From the NCBI RefSeq assembly GCF_014836615.1, contig NZ_JACSQN010000001.1, positions 310,001 through 374,000 on the forward strand: DNA of 64,000 nucleotides. The letters are read 5' to 3'. The translations under genes were made by a program, and so were the position numbers. The DNA is from Sporosarcina quadrami (GTDB taxonomy: Bacteria; Bacillota; Bacilli; Bacillales_A; Planococcaceae). Below, in pieces: positions 44,254-53,282 of this stretch (position 1 is its first letter; every line of letters starts with the position of its first letter). The notes below the pieces were generated by a model. It did no database searches, was not told the origin of the DNA, and worked only from the letters and a program-made list of their open reading frames with translations.

Positions 44254-44829
44254 TTGAACCGTTGGAAAATAGCTTTTTTAGGGTTGGTCGGTCTTATTGT
44301 TGTCGGGATTGTCGCACTTGTAATTTTTATCGAAAGTCCAGGTGACTCTGATCCATTGCCCGTTACGGAAAGATATTCCGGCAAAGGTAGTGTTCTAAGC
44401 GTAAAAGCATCCCGCAATGACTTAGAAGCACTTGCAAACACGTATATAGGAAAAGCGATGAAGAGTGATCCTTTGCCAGTGACGATGAATTTTGAAGATG
44501 ATGTTATTTTACGCTCTGAATTGATTGCGTTTACGATTAAAGTACCGATAAATATGCACTTTGACCCGGTTGTTCTCAATGATGGAAATCTCCTTTTAAA
44601 ACAGACGTCAATGGAAATTGGGCCGTTAGATATACCCCCTGCAACTGTATTAAAACTGTTGCGCGACTCCATTAAATTACCGGAATGGATGATTGTACGT
44701 CCTAAGGAGGAAGAAATTTTCATAAACCTTGCCGAGCTTCCAGTTTCAGGAAACCTACAAGTGAGAGCGAAGACCTTGAACTTAGCTGAAGATGATATTG
44801 TTTTTGAAGTGACTATCCCAAATGAATAA
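44254..44829 (+). CDS. ypmS: YpmS family membrane-anchored protein (DUF2140)
   Basis: 191 aa from TTG 44254, with AGAGGTGAT 6-7 nt upstream; a longer in-frame start inside ypmR has no RBS. One N-terminal membrane helix (residues ~4-25), then an extracytoplasmic beta-rich domain (RSELIAFTIKVPINMHFDP). Characteristic DUF2140/YpmS. Operon partner of ypmR (4-nt gap), and 12 nt before msrA. Function unknown. Confidence 0.85.
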   Translation: MNRWKIAFLGLVGLIVVGIVALVIFIESPGDSDPLPVTERYSGKGSVLSVKASRNDLEALANTYIGKAMKSDPLPVTMNFEDDVILRSELIAFTIKVPINMHFDPVVLNDGNLLLKQTSMEIGPLDIPPATVLKLLRDSIKLPEWMIVRPKEEEIFINLAELPVSGNLQVRAKTLNLAEDDIVFEVTIPNE

Positions 44830-44841
44830 GGAGGCACAAAC

Positions 44842-45372
44842 ATGACAACACAAGTAGCGACGTTTGCTGGAGGATGTTTTTGGTGCATGGTAAAACCTTT
44901 CGATCGATATGATGGTGTGATATCTGTCATATCAGGCTATACAGGTGGGGATATACCGAATCCAACATACGAAATGGTTTGTACAAATACAACAGGCCAT
45001 AGGGAAGCCGTTCAAATCACTTTTGATGATTCAATTATTTCCTATGAGGAATTACTGTCCATTTTCTGGCGACAGATTGATCCAACAGATCAAGGTGGTC
45101 AATTTTTCGATCGTGGTGAATCGTATAAAACGGCAATCTTCACACATTCTGAAGAGCAAAATGAACTAGCGGAGACATCTAAACTTACTCTACAAGCGTC
45201 TGGAAAGTTCAACAAACCGATTCAAACGGACATCTTACCTGCAAAAGAGTTCTATAAAGCTGAAGAAGGACATCAAGATTACTACTTAAAAAATCCTACT
45301 CACTATAATCGATATGCTGTAGGATCTGGAAGAGAAAACTTTAAAAAAGAGAATTGGAGTGATCATCAATGA
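44842..45372 (+). CDS. msrA: Peptide-methionine (S)-S-oxide reductase MsrA
   Basis: 176 aa. Catalytic Cys in GGCFWCM near the N-terminus (Cys ~12), and the family elements [21 protein letters not shown] (here [15 protein letters not shown]) and GHQDYY. It repairs the S-epimer of methionine sulfoxide. RBS AAGGAGG. Its stop overlaps the msrB start (ATGA), so the two repair activities are produced together. Confidence 0.95.
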   Translation: MTTQVATFAGGCFWCMVKPFDRYDGVISVISGYTGGDIPNPTYEMVCTNTTGHREAVQITFDDSIISYEELLSIFWRQIDPTDQGGQFFDRGESYKTAIFTHSEEQNELAETSKLTLQASGKFNKPIQTDILPAKEFYKAEEGHQDYYLKNPTHYNRYAVGSGRENFKKENWSDHQ

Positions 45373-45794
45373 AAGAGAATCTTAAAAACACGTTGACGGA
45401 TATCCAGTATCATGTGACTCAGGAAAATGGGACAGAGAAACCTTTCCAAAATGAATACGACAGCCATTTTGAAGATGGGATCTATGTAGATATTGTATCA
45501 GGCAAACCACTTTTTAGTTCTCTTGATAAATATGATGCAGGTTGTGGATGGCCAAGCTTTACAAAACCGATTGATAGTGCTGAAGTGACAGAACACTTCG
45601 ACACGACACATGGGATGCGTAGGACTGAGGTACGCAGCAAGACAGCAGACTCTCATTTGGGACATGTCTTTCCAGACGGACCAGGTCCTGAAGGTCTTCG
45701 CTATTGCATAAATTCAGCAGCAATGCGTTTCATTCCTGTTAGGGAACTTGAAAAGGAAGGTTATGGAGAGTATCGTAGTCGATTTGTAGACTGA
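45369..45794 (+). CDS. msrB: Peptide-methionine (R)-S-oxide reductase MsrB
   Basis: 141 aa. Motifs: [15 protein letters not shown] ([13 protein letters not shown]), [17 protein letters not shown] and catalytic Cys in [11 protein letters not shown]. The paired CxxC zinc site of some MsrB proteins is absent, as in B. subtilis. It reduces the R-epimer of methionine sulfoxide. Translationally coupled to msrA, 14 nt before yozE. Confidence 0.95.
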   Translation: MKENLKNTLTDIQYHVTQENGTEKPFQNEYDSHFEDGIYVDIVSGKPLFSSLDKYDAGCGWPSFTKPIDSAEVTEHFDTTHGMRRTEVRSKTADSHLGHVFPDGPGPEGLRYCINSAAMRFIPVRELEKEGYGEYRSRFVD

Positions 45795-45808
45795 CTGGAG
45801 GCCAAATA

Positions 45809-46027
45809 ATGGATAGATCTTTTTATCAATTTGCACTTGCATATCGCGGCGGCTCTAAAGAAGATGTCTATGCTCTTTTTGCTGAAGCTATGTTCAATGA
45901 CCTAGCTTTTCCTAAAGTTGAGAAAGAATTTGATCCGCTTTCCCGTTATATAGAAGAGAAAGCGGATTCTGCTATGCCGAGTATTGTTTTTGATGAGTTG
46001 TTTGGATTGTATAAAGAGCGTTTCTAA
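45809..46027 (+). CDS. yozE: YozE-type SAM-like domain protein
   Basis: 72 aa small helical protein. It aligns in pattern with the YozE family: SFYQFALAYRG at the N-terminus, LAFPKVEKEFDPLSRYIE in the middle and a conserved acidic-aromatic FDELFGLYKE tail. The fold is a SAM-like helical bundle; function unknown. RBS CTGGAGG. Last gene of the ypmR-ypmS-msrA-msrB-yozE cluster. Confidence 0.85.
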   Translation: MDRSFYQFALAYRGGSKEDVYALFAEAMFNDLAFPKVEKEFDPLSRYIEEKADSAMPSIVFDELFGLYKERF

Positions 46028-46110
46028 TACATTTGCATGACCATCTTCATTGCATAATCCAGCGATTAACTGTATGATTAGTAAAGAATTTTGAAAGGTA
46101 GGCGGGAACA

Positions 46111-46812
46111 TTGAGCATACATATTAATGCAAAAAAAGGCGATATTGCTGATACGATTCTTTTACCAGGAGATCCATTGCGAGCGAAATACATTGCAGAA
46201 ACATTCCTGGAAGATGTAACACAGTACAATGAAGTTAGAAATATGTTCGGTTATACAGGTACTTATAAAGGAAAACGTATTTCTGTTCAAGGTACGGGTA
46301 TGGGAGTACCATCCATTTCGATATATGTAACTGAACTTATGCAAGAATTTGATGTTCAAAAACTTATTCGTGTAGGAACTTGCGGCGCTATCCAAAAGGA
46401 CGTCCAAGTGCGTGATGTCATCCTTGCACAAAGTGCAACAACAAACTCACCAATTAACCGTACATTCTTCAATGGTGTCGATTATGCACCGACTGCAGAT
46501 TTCGATCTATTATTAAAGGCTTACAATGCAGGTGTTGAAAAAGGATTGCATTTGAAAGTTGGAAATGTGTTCACTGAAGACTTCTTCTATAATGAACATG
46601 CTGAACACGAAAAGCTTGCTCAATATGGTGTGTTAGCAGTTGAAATGGAAACGGCAGCACTTTATACACTTGCTGCAAAATTTGGCAGACAAGCGCTTGC
46701 TGTATTGACAGTAAGTGACCACATTTTGACTGGAGAAGCTACAACTTCAGAAGAGCGTCAAACAACATTCAATGAAATGATTGAAGTTGCATTGGATGCT
46801 GCAATTCAATAA
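46111..46812 (+). CDS. deoD: Purine nucleoside phosphorylase DeoD
   Basis: 233 aa, the hexameric low-mass type. TTG start with GAAAGGTAGGCGG upstream. Conserved blocks: [14 protein letters not shown] (phosphate/ribose site), [26 protein letters not shown]-like ([10 protein letters not shown]), [14 protein letters not shown] and the SDH motif ([10 protein letters not shown]) with catalytic Asp. It splits (deoxy)purine nucleosides with phosphate for salvage. Own terminator. Confidence 0.95.
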   Translation: MSIHINAKKGDIADTILLPGDPLRAKYIAETFLEDVTQYNEVRNMFGYTGTYKGKRISVQGTGMGVPSISIYVTELMQEFDVQKLIRVGTCGAIQKDVQVRDVILAQSATTNSPINRTFFNGVDYAPTADFDLLLKAYNAGVEKGLHLKVGNVFTEDFFYNEHAEHEKLAQYGVLAVEMETAALYTLAAKFGRQALAVLTVSDHILTGEATTSEERQTTFNEMIEVALDAAIQ

Positions 46813-46822
46813 GAATGAAATA

Positions 46823-46858
46823 AAAGACCGTTCGCTTATACATCGGCGGTCTTTTTTT
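46823..46858 (+). terminator. Terminator of deoD
   Basis: AAAGACCG/CGGTCTTT plus TTTT; a short stem with a large loop. Confidence 0.75.
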
Positions 46859-46898
46859 GAATAAACTCGTATAAAGAGGAAAGAAAGTTGGGAAAAGG

Positions 46899-48407
46899 AT
46901 GGACGAAAAAGAGAAAAATGACGGTCTCGATAATATGAATGAAACAGAACATGAACCGCGTGCAAAGCGATTTATTCAGATGAAACCGTTCTCACTCGTC
47001 ATGCTTGTATTCGGTCTTGTTCTTGCTACTGCAGCTGTTACGTTTTTCGCTTTGACAACAGGTGAAGACAAAGTAGTGGAAGTTGTCAGTCCACAAAATC
47101 ATGCGAATGTAGACCGGAAAGAATTCAAGAAATTGTATGATGCTTATGACGAAATGAAAAAAACGTATTACAACGATATTGATGAAACGTCAATTATTGA
47201 TGGTGCAATAAATGGAATGATCGAGGCGCTTGGGGATCCATTTTCGGATTATTTGAATGAGAAAGAAGCGCGTCAACTGAATGAGAGTATTTCTTCAAGT
47301 TTCGAAGGAATCGGCGCTGAAATCCAAGAGCTAAATGGATATATTAATGTTGTTTCTCCTATTAAAAACTCTCCAGCTGAACGGGCCGGACTGTTACCAA
47401 ACGACTTGATTATCGCCGTAGATGGCACGAGTATTCAAGGAATGTCTTCTTCTGAAGCGGTGTTACTTATTCGCGGTGAAAAAGGCACGACCGTGACATT
47501 ATCTGTGCGACGTGGACAAATGGCCGAACCATTTGATGTGAAAATTGAAAGAGACGTCATTCCGATTGAAACGGTATACGCTGAAATGCTAGATGATCAT
47601 ATTGCCCATATCCGAATAACGAGCTTCTCTGAACATACGTATGACGAGCTATTGAAGGCTCTTGATGAAATGGAAAACGAAGGAATGGAAGGTTTAATAG
47701 TCGATGTCCGTCAAAATCCGGGTGGAATGCTAAATACTGCGATAGACATCTCAGATCTTTTCGTGGCAAAGGACAAAAACCTATTCCAATATGAAGGCAA
47801 AGGAAGCAATCCTGAAGTGTATGTTGCATCCAATGGCAGGAAAGTAGAAGTGCCTGTCACTCTCGTCATAGACGATGGCAGTGCTTCAGCTTCTGAAATA
47901 CTTGCAGGTGCTCTGAAGGAATCAGCAAATATTCCACTAATCGGTATTAAAACATATGGCAAGGGAACTGTTCAAACACCTAGAGATTTACCTGACGGTT
48001 CTAACTTGAAATTAACTACAGCAAAATGGTTAACACCAGACGGCAATTGGATTCACGAAAAAGGCATTGAGCCGGATATTGAAGTACAGTATCCGACATA
48101 TGCAATGTTGCCTTTCCTGGATCCAACTGTGGAAATGAAAGAAGGCATGGTATCTCCAGCCATCAAAGCTGCTGAAGAAATGTTACAAGCAATCGGCTAT
48201 GAGCCAGGTGATGTAGACGGATTGTTTGATGCAAGTACAAAAGCTGCTGTTGAATCACTACAAGAGAAATTGTCACTAGAAGTGGACGGCATTCTAGCAG
48301 GCGATACAACTTACGCTTTAATGAATGAGTTGAAAGACAAAATTAAGAAAGACGATCCTCAGTTGATGAAAGCGAAGGAAGTCTTGAAAGAAAAGATCGG
48401 AGAATAA
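46899..48407 (+). CDS. C-terminal processing protease (S41 family, CtpB type)
   Basis: 502 aa. Layout: ~35 polar residues, one membrane helix (~36-58), a PDZ domain (~125-210; NSPAERAGLLPNDLIIAVDG), the S41 protease core with catalytic Ser in DDGSASASEI and Lys in KTYGKGTVQ, then a C-terminal peptidoglycan-binding domain (GYEPGDVDGLFDASTKAAV). So it is a membrane-tethered exported protease, like B. subtilis CtpA/CtpB; CtpB activates SpoIVFB signalling in sporulation. Which paralogue this is cannot be decided by eye. Confidence 0.92.
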   Translation: MDEKEKNDGLDNMNETEHEPRAKRFIQMKPFSLVMLVFGLVLATAAVTFFALTTGEDKVVEVVSPQNHANVDRKEFKKLYDAYDEMKKTYYNDIDETSIIDGAINGMIEALGDPFSDYLNEKEARQLNESISSSFEGIGAEIQELNGYINVVSPIKNSPAERAGLLPNDLIIAVDGTSIQGMSSSEAVLLIRGEKGTTVTLSVRRGQMAEPFDVKIERDVIPIETVYAEMLDDHIAHIRITSFSEHTYDELLKALDEMENEGMEGLIVDVRQNPGGMLNTAIDISDLFVAKDKNLFQYEGKGSNPEVYVASNGRKVEVPVTLVIDDGSASASEILAGALKESANIPLIGIKTYGKGTVQTPRDLPDGSNLKLTTAKWLTPDGNWIHEKGIEPDIEVQYPTYAMLPFLDPTVEMKEGMVSPAIKAAEEMLQAIGYEPGDVDGLFDASTKAAVESLQEKLSLEVDGILAGDTTYALMNELKDKIKKDDPQLMKAKEVLKEKIGE

Positions 48408-48409
48408 TT

Positions 48410-48445
48410 GAAAAGCGTCCAATCCTCTATGGTTGGGCGCTTTTC
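48410..48445 (+). terminator. Terminator after the Ctp protease gene
   Basis: GAAAAGCGTCCAA pairs with TTGGGCGCTTTTC; T-run is short. Confidence 0.75.
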
Positions 48446-48466
48446 ATATATAAAAGAGGGATTAAC

Positions 48467-49366
48467 ATGACAGATGTCTATTTGTTAAGCGGATTTTTAG
48501 GAAGTGGTAAAACTTCATTATTAATGAAGTTGATTGCCCAATTAAAAGAACAAGGGAAGAGACCGGCTGTTCTTATGAATGAATTCGGGTCTATTTCAAT
48601 TGACTCTGATACAGTTGGAACTTCCGATAATATACCATTAAAAGAGTTGCTAAACGGTTGTATATGTTGCACGGGTTCCGAGCAGACAGAAGCTCAATTA
48701 CAAGGACTGCTTGAGGAAAATGAAGACATTGATGTCATACTAATTGAAACAACAGGGGCTGCACACCCTGTAGAAGCACTAGATGCTATCTATTCTCCGT
48801 TGTTTGCAGATCGCTTAAATATTAAAGGAATCGTAACTGTGGCCGATTCGAAACGATGGTTGGAGAGAGAGAAGTTGTCACCGCAAATTCGTTCATTGTT
48901 TATGGAGCAAATCCGTCATGCGCATATTATTCTTGCAAACAAGTCAGACTTACTGACTGACTCTAGTATGGCTACTGTCACAATGGAAATTTCAAATCTA
49001 AATGAACATGCTCCAATTATTCAGACTAAAAATGCGGATGTTTCTTTCTCATTTATTGAAGAAACGCTTGGGAAAATGGATAAACCTTTGGAAAAATCTA
49101 TTCTGTCAGGACGGAATCTGCCTTTGTCGTCCAAATTGCTTGTATTTAATAGCCCAGTCGATAAGGAACAATTTGAAGACTGGGTTAAATCTCTCCCAGA
49201 TACAGTATATAGAATGAAGGGATATGTACCTGTTAAAGATATTAAAAACCCTTATCTTTTTCAATATGCATACGGAATGGTTAATTGGCTCCCTGAATAT
49301 GTAAAGATGGAACCTAGATTGGTCGTCATTGGTGAAGGGATTGGACAATTAACCTATCCGTACTAA
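48467..49366 (+). CDS. CobW/COG0523 metal-chaperone GTPase
   Basis: 299 aa. Walker A GFLGSGKTS (~9-17), the CxCC metal motif in NGCICCTGS, switch/Walker B region LIETTGAAHP and GTP base motif NKSD. The C-terminal CobW domain follows. COG0523 proteins deliver or handle zinc, cobalt or other metals using GTP; relatives in Bacillus include zinc-starvation ZagA/YciC, which usually sit behind a Zur box. No Zur-like palindrome was seen in the 59-nt gap here. RBS AAGAGGG. Confidence 0.87.
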   Translation: MTDVYLLSGFLGSGKTSLLMKLIAQLKEQGKRPAVLMNEFGSISIDSDTVGTSDNIPLKELLNGCICCTGSEQTEAQLQGLLEENEDIDVILIETTGAAHPVEALDAIYSPLFADRLNIKGIVTVADSKRWLEREKLSPQIRSLFMEQIRHAHIILANKSDLLTDSSMATVTMEISNLNEHAPIIQTKNADVSFSFIEETLGKMDKPLEKSILSGRNLPLSSKLLVFNSPVDKEQFEDWVKSLPDTVYRMKGYVPVKDIKNPYLFQYAYGMVNWLPEYVKMEPRLVVIGEGIGQLTYPY

Positions 49367-49558
49367 CATGCTTGAATCCGAGAATTGTCAACCCCATTTC
49401 AAATGAAATAATAGACGATCCAACCGAAATTATCCAAATCGTAGACTGATTGATGACTTGTACAAAGGTATTTTCGTATTCTATGGATACATTGGTTTTT
49501 TCTGCCGTTTCTCCTCATCTTCCTTACGTTATGATAGTTTGCGAAGGGAGTGTTATAG

Positions 49559-50377
49559 ATGAAAAAATCAATGTCAGTCATCTTACTCGGTTCGGCACTA
49601 CTTCTGTCGAACAACAATAATGCAGAAGCATCTTATCAAAATAATGATGTGGACGTTCAACCATCACTAAAAACGATTCAGAAATACGTTGTTACTAAAG
49701 GGCAATTCAATTCTGAATATGAAGTGAATGAATACATTTCTTCATATATTAAAGAGTTGGAGAAAGCATTTGGTGAATACCCATTCCTGAATGGGCAAAA
49801 GCCTTCGGTGAAACCGGACCAACCAGTCAAGCCAAATGAGCAACAAAAGCCTGTAACACCAAATAAGCCGGTTGAGGAACAAAAACCTGTGGCACCAGAA
49901 AAACCGGTTGAACCACAGAAGCCTGTTACTCCACCACAGACACCGAGCGACAAGCCGGTTGAACAACAACCACCTGTCAATCAGGAGCAAAATCAATCAA
50001 TTTCAGCTGTAGAACAAGCGGTATTAAATCTGACGAATGCAGAAAGACAAAAAGCAGGTTTACAGCCGTTACAAATTGATAACAAACTTATGAACTCTGC
50101 TCGTCAAAAATCGACTGATATGGCTACGAAAAACTATTTCTCACATACTAGTCCTACGTATGGTTCACCATTTGATCAGATGAAAGCAAATGGAATCAGC
50201 TACAAGTCTGCTGCCGAAAACATTGCCATGGGTCAACGTAGCGCTGAGGAAGTCGTAAAAGGATGGATGGAATCTCCGGGACATAGACAAAACATCTTAA
50301 CTCCGGAATTCACGCATATTGGTATTGGGTATGATGCCAATGGGAATTACTGGACACAACAATTTATACAAAAATGA
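49559..50377 (+). CDS. Secreted CAP-domain protein (YkwD-like) with Pro-rich linker
   Basis: 272 aa. Signal peptide (~residues 1-25, ending AEA), a ~55-residue domain, a Pro/Lys/Glu-rich linker of repeating KPVEEQKPV / EKPVEPQKPV units (~82-140), then a C-terminal CAP (SCP-like) domain: LNLTNAERQKAGLQPL, YFSHTSPTYGSP, AAENIAMGQ, SPGHRQNIL and HIGIGYD. These proteins are secreted or wall-associated; spore-coat and stress links are known for some. RBS GAAGGGAGTG, own terminator. Confidence 0.88.
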   Translation: MKKSMSVILLGSALLLSNNNNAEASYQNNDVDVQPSLKTIQKYVVTKGQFNSEYEVNEYISSYIKELEKAFGEYPFLNGQKPSVKPDQPVKPNEQQKPVTPNKPVEEQKPVAPEKPVEPQKPVTPPQTPSDKPVEQQPPVNQEQNQSISAVEQAVLNLTNAERQKAGLQPLQIDNKLMNSARQKSTDMATKNYFSHTSPTYGSPFDQMKANGISYKSAAENIAMGQRSAEEVVKGWMESPGHRQNILTPEFTHIGIGYDANGNYWTQQFIQK

Positions 50378-50382
50378 TATGA

Positions 50383-50424
50383 AAAAGAACATGACGGGAT
50401 GTATACCCATCATGTTCTTTTTTT
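50383..50424 (+). terminator. Terminator of the CAP-domain gene
   Basis: AAAGAACATGACGGG pairs with CCCATCATGTTCTTT, then TTTT. Confidence 0.88.
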
Positions 50425-50479
50425 GCATGAATTTAAAATGATTGAATAGAAATTCATTTGAAAATTACTATACAAATCA

Positions 50480-51844
50480 TTAGTTAGCACCCGGAATTTT
50501 CAAAGCGAATCTTTTTTGCACATAATACAAACGGATGCTTAATGTAATGGCTCCGAGCGTTAATCCGACAATAAGACCTACCCAGTACCCATACGGTCCA
50601 AGTGTAGTATACGTGGCTGTCACATATCCAACAGGTAAACCAATAACCCAAAAAGAAATGATCCCGACGATAAATGTTACATTAACGTCTTTATAACCAC
50701 GTAAAGATCCTTGTATTGGCGCTTGAATTGCATCAGATAACTGAAAAAATGCTGCAAAAATGAAGAATTTAATTGCTAAAGCGATGATTGCTGCATCTGT
50801 TGTATATAAGGAAGCAATCGGCTCTCTAAATAAAAGTAATATAACTATAGAAATAAAACTGAATGCCACAGCAAGTCCTACCGCTAGGTAACTGTAATGC
50901 TTCGCGTTAGTTGAACGCCCTGCACCTATTGCTTGTCCAACTAGTATTGTGGCACCCATAGATATACTTAGAGGAATCATATATAAAAGTGATGTGAAAT
51001 TCAATGCAATCTGGTGAGCAGAAATAGTTTCCGTAGTATATCCGCTCATTAAAAGGGTCACAACCGAAAAGATGCTTATTTCCACAAAAATCGATAATCC
51101 TATCGGCACACCAATTTTAAGAATTTCCCACCATTTTTTAAACGATATTCGCTGCCAATTAATAAAGAGGGAAAACGCTTGGAATGGCTTCCGTTTCCAT
51201 GCGATGAGTAAGGAAATGGCTAATACAATCCAATACGTAAAGCCTGAAGCATAACCCGCCCCTGCGCCTCCGAGTTCAGGAAAGCCAAACTTTCCAAAAA
51301 TGAGCAAGTAATTCAAGACAATATTTATAGGTGCAGATAAAAGTATGATGAACATAGAAACGCGTGTCGCACCAAGTGCATCGAAAAACGCACGCAGAAC
51401 GGTGTAAGCGAATAAAGGAATTAAACCAATACACATCCCGTTCAAATAATTGCCGGCCACTATGCTAATAGCACCTTCAAGTGGCATATGGTTAATAGAT
51501 GGTATAACTACTAGTAGCATAATAGTAAAAACAATTGCAGATAATGCTAAAGATACATATAAACCTTGTTGCACAGACGGGCGAGTTTCTTTCTTATTTC
51601 CGCTACCTATATAATGGGCAATCATAGGTGTTAGTCCCATAAGAATTCCCGATAATCCCGTGTAGACCGGAACCCAAAATGAAGACCCTATCGTTACACC
51701 TGCTAAATCTTGTGTATTGTAACGGCCGGTCATGAGAATATCAAAAAAAGTCATTAAGTACAGTGCAACTTGAGTAATTAGAATTGGTACGACAATCTTA
51801 ATAAATGTTGCTAATTTCTGTTTAAATGGTAAAACATCGTCCAC
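50480..51844 (-). CDS. MATE-family multidrug exporter
   Basis: 454 aa, twelve helices. GTG start with AAAGGAG 8 nt upstream. The internal duplication typical of MATE transporters is visible: LAGVTIGSSFWVPVYTGLSG in the first half and HQIALNFTSLLYMIPLSIS in the second, with GQAIGAGR in the second-half loop. It exports organic cations or other compounds using a Na+ or H+ gradient. Divergent from murG. Confidence 0.9.
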   Translation of the reverse strand: MDDVLPFKQKLATFIKIVVPILITQVALYLMTFFDILMTGRYNTQDLAGVTIGSSFWVPVYTGLSGILMGLTPMIAHYIGSGNKKETRPSVQQGLYVSLALSAIVFTIMLLVVIPSINHMPLEGAISIVAGNYLNGMCIGLIPLFAYTVLRAFFDALGATRVSMFIILLSAPINIVLNYLLIFGKFGFPELGGAGAGYASGFTYWIVLAISLLIAWKRKPFQAFSLFINWQRISFKKWWEILKIGVPIGLSIFVEISIFSVVTLLMSGYTTETISAHQIALNFTSLLYMIPLSISMGATILVGQAIGAGRSTNAKHYSYLAVGLAVAFSFISIVILLLFREPIASLYTTDAAIIALAIKFFIFAAFFQLSDAIQAPIQGSLRGYKDVNVTFIVGIISFWVIGLPVGYVTATYTTLGPYGYWVGLIVGLTLGAITLSIRLYYVQKRFALKIPGAN

Positions 51845-51943
51845 GGGAAATGCTCCTTTCGATGTAAAAGAAATACTGTTGACTCTGAAGTTAAAAAAGT
51901 TTTCATATGTTATAAATCAATCCACATTGTATCATGTTTTTTT

Positions 51944-51952
51944 TGCTATACT
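51944..51952 (+). promoter_or_regulatory. Extended -10 promoter upstream of murG
   Basis: TGCTATACT, ~57 nt before the murG start. Confidence 0.5.
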
Positions 51953-52008
51953 AGCTAAGTAGTAACAAAAATAGCAGTTAAATTTAGTCAGATGAGGTGA
52001 AGGGCCAA

Positions 52009-53085
52009 ATGAAACGGCCGGTTATTGTATTAACAGGAGGCGGGACGGCAGGGCATGTATCTGTCAACGAAGCACTTATTCCTGTATTTATCGAAAGAGG
52101 ATATGAAGTTCATTATATTGGTTCTCATGACGGAATCGAACAGGAGTTAATCCGCAACGGTCATCCAGAAGTGCAATATCATGCTATACAAAGTGGGAAG
52201 TTAAGACGTTATTTTTCCGTGAAAAACTTTACCGATCCTTTTAAAGTGGGGGCGGGAGTTTTGCAGGCATTCGTTGTATTGATGAAATTGAAGCCTGAAA
52301 TCATTTTTTCAAAAGGTGGATTTGTTTCTGTGCCTGTCGTTCTGGCAGCAAAACTCGCAAAAATACCTGTAGTCATCCATGAATCAGACGTTACACCAGG
52401 ACTAGCAAACAAGCTGGCGCTACCTTTTGCCAAACATATCTTCACTGTGTTTGAACAGACTTTGGAACATGTTCCGACAGATAAAGCGACATGTACAGGT
52501 GCAGTTATTCGTCCGGAAATTTTTCAAGGGAATCGGAAAGAAGGACTGCGAATTGCACGGTTAACAGGAGAAAAGCCTGTCTTCATTATAACGGGTGGTA
52601 GCCAAGGTTCAGCAATTTTAAATGAAACTATACGAAAAGATTTAAATCTTCTACTCGAAAGGTATGAAATCATCCACCTTTGCGGTAAAGGGAACATTAT
52701 CGAAGAGTTAGAGCAGCTATCAGGCTATACACAATTTGAATACGTTACTGAAGGATTGCCACATTTATTAGCTGCTGCAGATTTTGCAATATCTCGGGCA
52801 GGATCCAATGCGATTTTCGAATTACTTTCGGTTATGAAACCGATGTTGCTAATTCCGCTATCTGCATCACAAAGTCGTGGAGACCAATTATTAAATGCAT
52901 CACTTTTTGAATCCCTCGGCATAGCTGAAATTGTCCAAGAAGAACAATTAAGTACTTTGTCAGCAGTAGATCTATTTACAACTTTGCAAAATAGCAAGCA
53001 AGACTTGTTAATGAAAATGGAAGATATTTCAACGACAAAATCGCCGAAAGACATGGCGGAAATGATTCTATCTTATAAAAACTAA
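52009..53085 (+). CDS. murG: MurG-type UDP-GlcNAc transferase (stand-alone copy)
   Basis: 358 aa from ATG 52009 with AGGTGA 8 nt upstream; a GTG at 51997 is a longer alternative. N-terminal glycine-rich GGGTAGHVSVNEAL, middle ITGGSQGSAILNE and C-terminal sugar-nucleotide site ISRAGSNAIFELLS match MurG, which adds GlcNAc to lipid I on the inner membrane face to make lipid II. It stands alone, not in a mur/fts operon, so it may be a paralogue of a cluster-encoded MurG, as some Bacilli have two. Confidence 0.88.
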   Translation: MKRPVIVLTGGGTAGHVSVNEALIPVFIERGYEVHYIGSHDGIEQELIRNGHPEVQYHAIQSGKLRRYFSVKNFTDPFKVGAGVLQAFVVLMKLKPEIIFSKGGFVSVPVVLAAKLAKIPVVIHESDVTPGLANKLALPFAKHIFTVFEQTLEHVPTDKATCTGAVIRPEIFQGNRKEGLRIARLTGEKPVFIITGGSQGSAILNETIRKDLNLLLERYEIIHLCGKGNIIEELEQLSGYTQFEYVTEGLPHLLAAADFAISRAGSNAIFELLSVMKPMLLIPLSASQSRGDQLLNASLFESLGIAEIVQEEQLSTLSAVDLFTTLQNSKQDLLMKMEDISTTKSPKDMAEMILSYKN

Positions 53086-53128
53086 TGAATATTGATAAAT
53101 ATACGTAATTATGCATTTCATACTGTTG

Positions 53129-53182
53129 CAATCAACGAGAATGAGGTGTAGAGTTGATTGCGGTATAAAAGTCAATTATATA
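53129..53182 (+). promoter_or_regulatory. Sigma-A promoter of odhA with inverted repeat over the -35 box
   Basis: TTGATT (53154-53159), 17-bp spacer, TATATA (53177-53182). GCAATCAAC (53128-53136) and GTTGATTGC (53153-53161) form a perfect 9-bp inverted repeat whose right arm covers the -35 box, as expected for a repressor operator. Confidence 0.6.
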
Positions 53183-53282
53183 GTACTAAACCCTTTCAGT
53201 AATACGGTTTGCATGGTACTATGGATACGGATAAAAAATATAAACACAACAGGCCGAATGGCAAATGTGGAGGTCATTTTAC

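Noticed and set aside
44220..44930. 236-codon minus-strand ORF over ypmS and msrA
   Set aside because: Antisense shadow of conserved genes with no family features and no RBS.
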